Of a stretch of 64,000 bases of DNA, positions 56,397 through 64,000 are shown in pieces. Both the position numbers and the translations under genes were made by a program. The notes below the pieces were generated by a model. The model saw only the letters and a program-made list of their open reading frames with translations, searched no databases and had not been told where the DNA came from. This stretch comes from Dacryopinax spathularia. Its lineage: Eukaryota; Basidiomycota; Dacrymycetes; Dacrymycetales; Dacrymycetaceae. The stretch is taken from NCBI GenBank assembly GCA_037974965.1, contig JBBPFI010000001.1:248001-312000 (forward strand), given 5' to 3'. The stretch's first letter is position 1. Each line of letters starts with the position of its first letter.

Positions 56397-56713
56397 ACTT
56401 GGATAACTTGATGACATATGCATGCTGATGAATACCTGGGTCATTTCCGCCTGGTATCTGCCGTCGGTACGCCAATATTCCGCTCTACAGGAGCTAGCGG
56501 AAGTGGGGTTGCTTCTTTAGTTTCTGTTCGCGGGGTGGCTGAAGCAAGTGGGAAGCAGAAGCGGGGACCGGGAAGCAGGACGCGTGCCGGGATGAGCGCT
56601 TCTCGCGGAGGGCGGACGCGCTGTAGTATAGGACCCTGATCTCTGTATAGCGCATACATCCTGCCCTAGTTAGCACACTGCACATATTGTCGTAAGGCAC
56701 AGTATTTCGAGAA

Positions 56714-58990
56714 ATGGACATCAATAAGCTGTTCAATGTGCGTAAAATATTGTCTTATCTGCATGTTTGTATCCTAATGCGAGATGGGATAGACGAGCTC
56801 GGTCCCAATCACCGGTAACAAGCGCAAGATGCGCGAGCTGCCGCCACCTGGTACGCACCTTCCTTCGGTCGTTCCCGGTGAAATGATACCTGATGCTCGA
56901 TGTAGAGGTGCTAAAGCGCATGCGGTTAGCATCACCCGAGCGGACAGAAGCGGTGGAGTTTGCCCCGCCCCCCTCGAAGCCGAATAAGGGGAAGGGCAAG
57001 GCGGTGGAGATCGAGGACGAGGACGAGGATGGCGAGAGGGAGGAAGTCGGCGAGTTCGCACCTGGGGGCGATGCGGACTATTTCGCAGAGGAGGACGAGG
57101 AGGGCCGGTTCTACGGAGGAGGGTTGACAGGGGAGCAGAAGCAGATCTTGGATATATTCGATAATGCCCAAGGGGAGGGAGCGATTGATGTGCGTTTGTG
57201 GTCTCGGATTCAGGTGTGCATATATGTGACTTACTCCTCGGAACAGCCAGAGAATATTACAGCACCGACTGTGCGACGCTTGGCGCAGCGGTTCGAGCGC
57301 GCTGCGAACAAGAACCAGGATCAGCGCTCGAAATACCCGGATGATCCGACTAGGTTCATCGACTCTGAGGCGGATCTGGATGCCGCTATTCGGGCGCTTC
57401 TGCCCCTCGCTCAGGCACCGGCTGTCGCATACCCGGAGATTGTCAAGGCCGGTACTGTGGAGCGGCTAGTCGGACTCCTGGCGCACGAGAATGTCGATAT
57501 CGTGATCAGCGTGGTCCAGGTCATCCACGAGCTGACGGATGAGGAAGTGGGCGATGAGGTGCCAGAAGACGAGGAGGACGAGAAGAAGAAGTCGGAGACG
57601 ATGAAGATGCTTGTGGATGCTCTGATAGCGAGCTCCGCGCTTGAGTTGCTCGTCGACAACCTGCCGCGGTTTAACGAGGAGGAGGAGTCCGACCGGCAGG
57701 GCATCTTCCACACCCTGGGTGCGTCTCACCATGTTGAGAGTTATCTCCAGAAGCTGACCCACTGCAGGCATATTCGAGAACATGATTGAATTCGACCCGC
57801 AACTATCGCGGACGCTCGTGTCCAAAACGAGCGTCATGAAGTGGCTCCTCGAGCGCATACAAAGAAAGGGCTACGACGAGAACAAGGGGTATGCGGCCGA
57901 GCTCTTGGCCATCACGCTCCAGAATAACCGGGAGAACCGCCTCGAGTACGGGAAACTTGACGGCGTGGACATCTCCCTCCGGGTACTCTCGGTGCGCCTG
58001 ATTCTGTCCAAATATGCACGGCGTCGAACTAAGCCAAATACAGCAATATCGCAAGAAGGACCCCGAGGAAGGCGACGAAACCGAATTCATGGAGAACGTG
58101 TTCGACGCCCTCTGCTCCGCGCTCGCCGAGCCAGAAATCAAGAAGCTCTTCGTCGATGCGGAGGGCGTCGAGCTGATGGTGATCATGATGAGGTGCGTCA
58201 TGGTCCACTCTTGCGCGCTAGCGCGGGTCTCAACATCTGTCTGACATCCGAATAGGGAAAAGAAGGTCGCGCATTCTCGGTCGATCAAGGTGCTCGACCA
58301 CGCGCTCGCCGGACCCTCAGGCACTCCAGGGTGCGAGGCGTTTGTGGAGGCGCTCGGCCTCAAAACCCTATTCTCGGCATTCATGGGCAAGGGCGAGAAG
58401 AAGAAGAAGGGGTTGGCAACCGCGGCTGAGGACACGGCGCATACGCTCGGCATCATCGCGAGCCTATTCACCAACCTCGCCTCCGACTCGCCCGCGCGCA
58501 TCCGGCTCCTCGCCAAATGGGTCGAGGCGGATTACGAGAAAGTTGCCCGATTGATTGAGATCCGCGAACATGCACAGCACAGACTGGATGTGGCCGAGCG
58601 GGAGATTGAGCAAGAGAAGAAGGACCTCGAAGTGGATGGCGTCGAGATGGGCGATGACGAGGCGATGGTCTGGTACCTGCGGAGACTCGAGAGCGGGCTC
58701 GACGTGCTCCAATTGGTTGACTACATCGGCGCGTGGATCAGCATGGAAGACGACGGGGTGAGTCGCAGCGCGCGCTAGCATGCAAACATTCGCTGACATA
58801 GACTCAGGTTCGAGTGCGCATGCAAGAGCTCCTGAAACAGAAGGGCAAGTCCTTCGCGGACATGGTAAAAGTCCTGATCGAATTTCACGACAACATCGAC
58901 GAGGAATCCGAGAGCGACCAGCAATCCGATTCCCCATCGCAACGCACTATCCTCGAGCAGTTGATACCCTTCCTGGAGGCATACGGGTGA
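56714..58990 (+). CDS. CTNNBL1: Beta-catenin-like protein 1 (armadillo/HEAT spliceosome-associated protein)
   Basis: CTNNBL1 is an armadillo-like protein associated with the Prp19/CDC5L spliceosome complex. MDINKLFN is joined, across introns, to KMRELPPPEVLKRMRLASPE. An acidic leader (EIEDEDEDGEREE) precedes the conserved body: RLAQRFERAANKNQDQRSKY, PDDPTRFIDSEADLDAAIRA, VERLVGLLAHENVDIVISVV, QVIHELTDEE. Later exons show IFENMIEFDPQLSRTLVSKT, GYAAELLAITLQNNRENRLE, KVLDHALAGPSGTPGC and YLRRLESGLDVLQLVDYIGA. The end is FHDNIDEESESDQQ...LIPFLEAYG. The order and spacing match the animal protein throughout. About eight introns of 48-60 bp. It is convergent with UTP15. Confidence 0.93.
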
Positions 58991-59069
58991 GGAATTATAT
59001 GTATTATACAATGCTAATATATCCAAGCATCTATCGTGATTGGGTATCAAAATGTAACAACGTATATAA

Positions 59070-60758
59070 TCATGAGCTCAATGCAGCGGATGCAAGAATC
59101 ATATCGAGTGCGCCTTGTAGCTGTCTCAACTCTCGCTGGAACCTTAACTCGGCCTCGACTTTTCGGTGTAAGGAACGCAATAATTGGTCAACCAAAGGCG
59201 ACTGGCCGATGACCGGCCGATAGATATCTGCAGAATGCGTTAGTCTGAAGTGCGAAGCTAAACGCTATGCCGCGCACCAAGTACGATCGCTGCAACATCA
59301 CACACAGCGTCGCTGAAGCGCGGATCCGCAACATGCTTCAGAAGCAATCGCAGAACAGGTTCGAGGAAGACATCATCTCGTCCCGCAAGCGCTGCCCGCA
59401 ATCCGTCGCGCTGAACCAGTTCTTGGATAAGAGAAAATACCACCGTCGGCGCTTCCTGTACCAGCGTAAGCCAAAATTCCACGGTAGAGCGGAATGCGCA
59501 CCCCCTGTAGCACCGTATCCAGGGCAGCGCCATACTGGAACTGCTTGAGCATCACATCATACTTCTTCAGCTTCTTCCGCTTTTCCTGCTTGACCTTGAC
59601 CTCTCCCTCCACCGGCCTGACAGGTTTTGGGGCCTTAACCTTCCGCCTCCCCTCGCCCAGATGCTCCAACTCGCCACCCATGAAGAACTCATACGCTCCA
59701 CTCTTTAGCGCTTCCCGCTTCCCGTCCACCTCCGCGCCTTCGCTCGCTTTCGGCTGTCGTCGCCGGATGGAGAAGCTTCCGTCTGTCATCCCTGCCGCAA
59801 TATGGGTATCATCCGGTGATAGCGCTAGTGAGAGGACCGGGGCTGGGTATCGCATCGAATGCACAACCTTGTAAGTCGAGACATCGTACACTTTCACCAT
59901 CTGGTCCAGTCCACCTGAGAGCACGCGGGAGCTATCGCCATTGAATGCAAGAGAGGTGATCGTCTTCTGATGGTTCGAGAGCGCGCGGACACATCGACCT
60001 CCCGCTACAAGATCCCAGACCCGTAGAACAGGGCCAGAAACGGAAATTGCCATCCCGCCCGAAGGGAACATGAGCACGTCTTCGACCGGCGCTTTGCACG
60101 CCATGACCATTTCTGCTGCACCCGATCGCGCATCAAATAGACGCACAGTGCCATCATAGGACCCCGAGAGGACGAGAGAGGGGTTGTTGGAGGAGACGAG
60201 ACCCGATCGGACGTAGTCGGCATGTCCGCGGAAGAGGGAGACGCAGGTTTGGGAAGGAATGTCGAAGAGCCGAACAGTGGCGTCGTCCGAGCAGGAGAGG
60301 AGGTGGGTGTTGTCCGGTGAGAACTTGGTGACGTGGACGGGTCTGCATATCGTCAGGTCCATCCCAACTTGTCTACGAAGGAATGACACGCACTGCTTGT
60401 GATCATCCATAGACCGCAAGATCGCCCGCGTGCCCATATCAAACAGCTGTATCAACCCACTATCATCACCCGCCACCACAAGCTTCCCATCGCCCCTGAT
60501 GTGTCCACTCCTCGCTATCTCTTTGAACCTCGAAATAGTCTTGACGACCTTCTGCGTTCTCGGAGCATAGATCTGCACCCTCGTAGACGCCGTGACGGCA
60601 TACCGATGTGGCTTGGACGGTGAGAAATGGATGCATGTGACAGGCGCATGTTCTTTGACGAATACGGGATGTTTGAACCGCCGCCAGTAGCGTGACTCGG
60701 GGTTGTGCTTCGCCGCTGGTCGTGGCTGCTTTTGGACGACTACGGGTTTGTAGTCCAT
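59070..60758 (-). CDS. UTP15: UTP15, U3 snoRNP WD40 protein (small-subunit processome)
   Basis: Utp15 acts in the t-UTP/UtpA complex for 18S rRNA processing in the nucleolus. MDYKPVVVQKQPRPAAKHNP is followed by YWRRFKHPVFVKEHAPVTCI, the family start. WD40 repeats include HRYAVTASTRVQIYAPRTQK, VHVTKFSPDNTHLLSCSDDA, FRGHADYVRSGLVSSNNPSL and FNGDSSRVLSGGLDQMVKVY. The Utp15 C-terminal domain follows a Lys/Arg stretch (KQEKRKKLKKYD) with FQYGAALDTVLQ, then EAPTVVFSLIQELVQRDGLR and DIYRPVIGQSPLVDQLLRSL. It ends ALDMILASAALSS. About four introns. Domain order matches the family. Confidence 0.93.
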
Positions 60759-62501
60759 TTTGATGAGGAGGCGAAGGGAGGATTGTTAGGTATGCGGACC
60801 TCAAGCGCCCGACAGCGTCTGAGGGTCCTCAATGAAATTTCGACAGGTCACGTGCCTACGAAGTCCCATGCGGGGCGCATCGTTCTCTCATTCCTCTCAC
60901 CATCAACGGGATAAGAAAATCGGAGAACGCCTTATACTACTGGGATTTGGAAATTGCTCAAAAATAGTTTACTGAGTTGGGTTCGCACGGAGTGAGATGT
61001 GCTATGCGCATATCTATCTTGCAAAAACTGGGGCGTGCACCGTGCTACGGGGCAGGTGCGCTAGTGCGCAACCAAGCACGCACACTTCAAGTCATTATGA
61101 CCTGCACTCCAGACTTAGGGAGGTGCAGCTTGTGTACCAACAGCCCGTCGGACAGGAGTGCACGGATACATATCAGGAAGGCGGTCCATCAGATGTGTGG
61201 CGCGTCGAGTTCAATCTGAGAAAGCTGGCCGCGGTCGCTAGAGGTCCCCAGTTTTTAGTATGTTTCGGATGCAGCGAGGTCAAGGAAGGACGTGTTGGTC
61301 TTCCGAAAGGAAAGAAGTGATGCATTCTCCCAAAAACATGCAGATGAGACCCAGCTCACTTCGATGCGCACTGGAGGGGCATGGCACCTACTTCCGGGGT
61401 GGGGACATCATACCGCGCTTGGCGGACCTTCAGGACTCTGGCTGAACGAATGGATATGGGTCTCGATCTTCCAACTGATGGCATGGCACAGCTTCTGCAA
61501 ACTGTATTAACCTGCATTGAAGCTTCCATACAAGTCTGTATAGAACATTCTGCACGGTAACACATGCTACCGCTGCAGTCCATTTCCGGGTCTGAAAAAC
61601 GCATCGAGCACATGTCAAAACCCAAAATCGGGGAAGCGTGCTGCAGAATATCACAGACTTCGGCGGTATTTGCGTCCCGAGCCAAAAGAGCCTGCGCGAA
61701 GCCCGTGAAACCAAGCAACCGAAGATCGCGCGGTGCTCCAATACACTCCCCGATCCCTGAGATCTTTGTGCGCTTTATAAGGCTTAGCGCAGGTAAACTT
61801 TGCGCGCTGCGACTCTGCCAGGAACCGTGTGAGACCCTGCTCATTTCGGATGCAAGCAGACGGCTTCTGCCGCAGAAGACTTTGACGTGGTCTTTGGATG
61901 GGTCCACCCATCAGAATCATCAGCAGCTCCCAAAAGGGAGTGGCCGATCACTGGCGAATTGTGGCACTCGTACACACAGCATATCTGTTGGGTTTTCTTT
62001 TCCGTAAGCGGGGGCTCTAGACATGATGCAACCCCAGAAATCGAATGCAAAGTTCTGCGAGCATTGGCTGATCCGATCGTGATGTGTGACCAAAACTACT
62101 GGCGCGAAGGTGTGATCCCGGCGACAACAACCTCGCGCAGGTATTTCGAAGAAATTCCCCGACATCTGATTCCATCGACGGAGATCGTCAAGATATTCGC
62201 TCGATCTAGTATGCTGGGCATTTCACACCCCGCGCCACATCACAGAAGCGACGGTGGTGCAGCCCCTCTGCTTAATTTGGAAAGTAAGGCGCTCGACGCC
62301 TGCCGCAGAAGGTTCACGCGCGCGCACAATGTCTCAAGTCACACGGTGAGACAACAAGACATTTGATTCTCTACAGCTAGACAGACAGGATGACGACGGA
62401 TAGGGAGAGTACGGAGATCCGGAGGGCGGGGCGGGGCGGGGCGGGCCTAGTCCACGCTAGTCCAGACTCGTTTAAAGTTTCACCCTGTTGTGCGCGAATA
62501 G
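60759..62501. other. Unresolved region with coding-like stretches on the plus strand
   Basis: No family is recognised in these 1,743 bp. A plus-strand frame at 60997-61320 (108 aa) has plausible composition (RLREVQLVYQQPVGQECTDT, DVWRVEFNLRKLAAVARGPQ). A later plus-strand stretch near 61380-61555 reads WRTFRTLAERMDMGLDLPTD and LLQTVLTCIEASIQVCIEHS, helical and free of stops. A third at 61887-62366 is open for 159 aa. They could be exons of one unknown gene, but joins are not convincing and a minus-strand frame (61356-61907) overlaps them. The left end holds the UTP15 promoter; the right end the TCTP 3' flank with a GGGGC run at 62423-62445. Confidence 0.3.
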
Positions 62502-63680
62502 TCAGCGATTGGTCCGGCACGGGTTTTGGGGCGCAAGATAGACGTACTCCTTGACGCCATCCTTCCAGACGATGAAATAGGGCTGTACGACCATACGTCA
62601 GCTTGGCTGTTCTAGAGCTCTTCACAACAAAGGGAAGCGGCCACGCGTCGAAAAATAGGGGGACCAATGCCCGAGGAAAGCGCGGAAGCGCGCATGCCGA
62701 AGCGAAGATGTGGCACGGCGGAAATGAAGACTGTTGACTCACCGTGACGCCGTCCTCGCGGTAGTTCAGCAGCAGGACCATCCCGTCCGGGTTCATCGAC
62801 TCCCCGGTATAGAACTCGTAGTCCTTGAAGTTAGCCACGACCTTCTTAGCGTACGCCTGGGCACCCTTCTCGAACGCCTCCACGCGCTCGGGGGCGTGCT
62901 CCGCAAGGTAGGCCTTGATGGACTTCATGTAGCCCTAGAGATTAGAATAGACGCCGGGTCAGTTTCGCGTCCGACAAGAAGATAGGATAAATGTGATAGA
63001 TCGGGTAGGTGCGTGTAGGAGATGCTGGGAGGACCGCGGAGGTCGGGAAGGGGCAGCATCAATGCCACAACGGTGGAGCAGTCGCCGTGGATCGCCCTTG
63101 GGCACGCAGATCGACGGTAACGACGTCTCTTGCTTCTAGCGCCGGCGCCTCCTATCCGTCAAGCGCCCCAGTCCGCCGTACGCCGCCGTGGCGTCCCAAG
63201 GGAGCACCCCAAAACTTCCCAACGCCGAAAGAAGCCAAAATCCGACCACAAAGCCGAAATGGGAATGAATGCAACCGAACGCACCTTCAGATACGTCAAA
63301 TAGCTCTTCTTGTCGAAGCTCGTCTGCTGGAGACGGAAGGAGTAGACGACATTGTTGACCTGCTGAACGCCATCCTCGACCTGCTCCTCCTGCTCCTCCG
63401 CGCTCGCGTTCGCGCCAATGTCGACATCGCCCTCCTTGACGGTGATCAGCTTTGAGTCGATCTCGTAGACGATGTCGTCGACGAGCTTGGGGTCGAAGGC
63501 GTCGGAGAAGATCTCGTCGCCGGTGATACTATGGCCGAGGGGTTAGCATACAGTTGGTGCGGGAGCCGAGTAGGGGCGCAGGGGCGTAAGGGGTGATACG
63601 CACACATCAGTGTAGAGCAACACTGCAACGCAACGAGTCAGCCCGCCGCCACCAAACCCCTTGTAAGACGAATACGCACT
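62502..63680 (-). CDS. TMA19: Translationally controlled tumour protein (TCTP)
   Basis: TCTP is an abundant ribosome-associated cytoplasmic protein. Five coding exons, 63680 (one base), 63622-63604, 63528-63285, 62934-62743 and 62582-62502, join in frame to 178 aa. The protein begins [20 protein letters not shown] and continues with [60 protein letters not shown] and [20 protein letters not shown], all family hallmarks. The start codon is split by the first intron (A|TG) and the second exon is only 19 nt. The third intron is long, 350 bp. The last residues after [13 protein letters not shown] are longer than usual, so a further intron near 62540 is possible. Upstream 5' leader extends beyond 63680. 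Confidence 0.9.
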
Positions 63681-64000
63681 GGTTGGTTAGACGAAGTGGT
63701 TGACAGTACAAATGCACAGATGCAGACAACGAGCAAGAGAAAAGAGAGATGCAAAGAAGATGCAAAGCTGAAGACTTTGGTGTCAGGTCGTCCCGCAGGG
63801 GTCTATAGCCGTCCTCGAGGCACCCCACCGCCCACAGAGAGCCAGCGCGCCAATTTTCGCAACGGGTCTTTTTTGGCACGTGCTCGGCTACCCGCGCACA
63901 AAATCTCCCCAACTGGCACCAGGCAGCGACTCCCTCCTAAGCTCAAGGTCTGACAATACCAATGCTCTACAGCCTGCTCTTGTCTATCTATTTGACGGGG
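63681..64000 (-). promoter_or_regulatory. TCTP 5' leader and promoter
   Basis: These last 320 bp lie upstream of the TCTP start base. On the minus strand they contain CT-rich stretches (CTCTTTTCTCTTGCTCG) near 63740-63760, typical of highly expressed fungal genes. No other gene is visible before the window ends. Confidence 0.45.

Larger units (their letters stand above)
55248..56713. promoter_or_regulatory. Divergent intergenic region, hairpin-rich
   Basis: These 1,466 bp lie between the winged-helix-like start (minus) and the CTNNBL1 start (plus). Open frames such as 55445-55819 and 55844-56137 show no family. At 56070-56396 there is a run of strong inverted repeats, listed separately. The left 250 bp are rich in GGA/GGC, as seen from the plus strand, and likely form the 5' leader of the winged-helix-like gene. 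Confidence 0.45.

Noticed and set aside
62941-63284. Intron-hosted box C/D snoRNA in the long TCTP intron
   Set aside because: TTGATGC and ACTGA resemble C and D boxes, but there is no terminal stem or matching C'/D' pair, and no guide can be assigned.
1-64000. tRNA, rRNA, CRISPR arrays and LTR or virus-like elements
   Set aside because: I looked for T-loop motifs, arrays of spaced repeats and reverse transcriptase or integrase motifs, and saw none. A covariance-model or homology search would be needed to exclude degraded copies.

Overview
This window looks like nuclear chromosomal DNA of a filamentous basidiomycete, most likely Agaricomycotina. The genes are dense and cut by many introns of about 48-60 bp with GT(A/G)(C/A)GT-type donors. 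The gene set is fungal (Mediator MED13, UTP15, SHG1/BOD1, TSC10, ICP55, BIG1-like, a Thi9-type transporter), and proteins are rich in Ala/Ser/Pro. The species cannot be named from the sequence alone. I saw no tRNA, rRNA, CRISPR array, LTR element or virus-like element.

Layout. 1-12 kb: 3' part of the CDC14 phosphatase gene, HEM12 (uroporphyrinogen decarboxylase), a COMPASS SHG1/BOD1 subunit, RPL6, a COX18/OXA-type insertase, two tandem mitochondrial carriers (an EF-hand ATP-Mg/Pi type and a Hem25/SLC25A38-type glycine carrier) and SPT4. 12-24 kb: a class 3 (diacylglycerol) lipase, the mitochondrial aminopeptidase ICP55, an APC-family transporter whose first intron carries a TPP riboswitch, and eIF5B. 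24-40.5 kb: a BIG1/VOA1-like ER protein, MED13, a DUF2433-type phosphoesterase-like protein fused to an RRM, an unknown membrane protein, an RBM42-like splicing factor, a small unknown membrane protein, 3-ketodihydrosphingosine reductase (TSC10) and RPL36. 41-48 kb: a secreted protein with two identical 8-cysteine modules, CK2 beta with a long acidic tail, and a TVP38/TMEM64 protein. 48-64 kb: a 3.4-kb gene-poor stretch, a winged-helix-like proline-rich regulator, a hairpin-rich intergenic region, CTNNBL1, UTP15, an unresolved coding-like stretch and TCTP (TMA19).

Most genes are housekeeping and share no single pathway. Several converge on mitochondria and heme: HEM12, the glycine carrier that feeds heme synthesis, COX18, a second carrier and ICP55. 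The standout regulatory element is the riboswitch at about 18935-19045 (minus strand). It suggests the transporter is a thiamine (vitamin B1) importer controlled at splicing by thiamine pyrophosphate. Exon boundaries were deduced by reading; those giving an intact frame across all joins (HEM12, SHG1, RPL6, COX18, SPT4, the 8-Cys protein, CK2 beta, TCTP) are the most secure.
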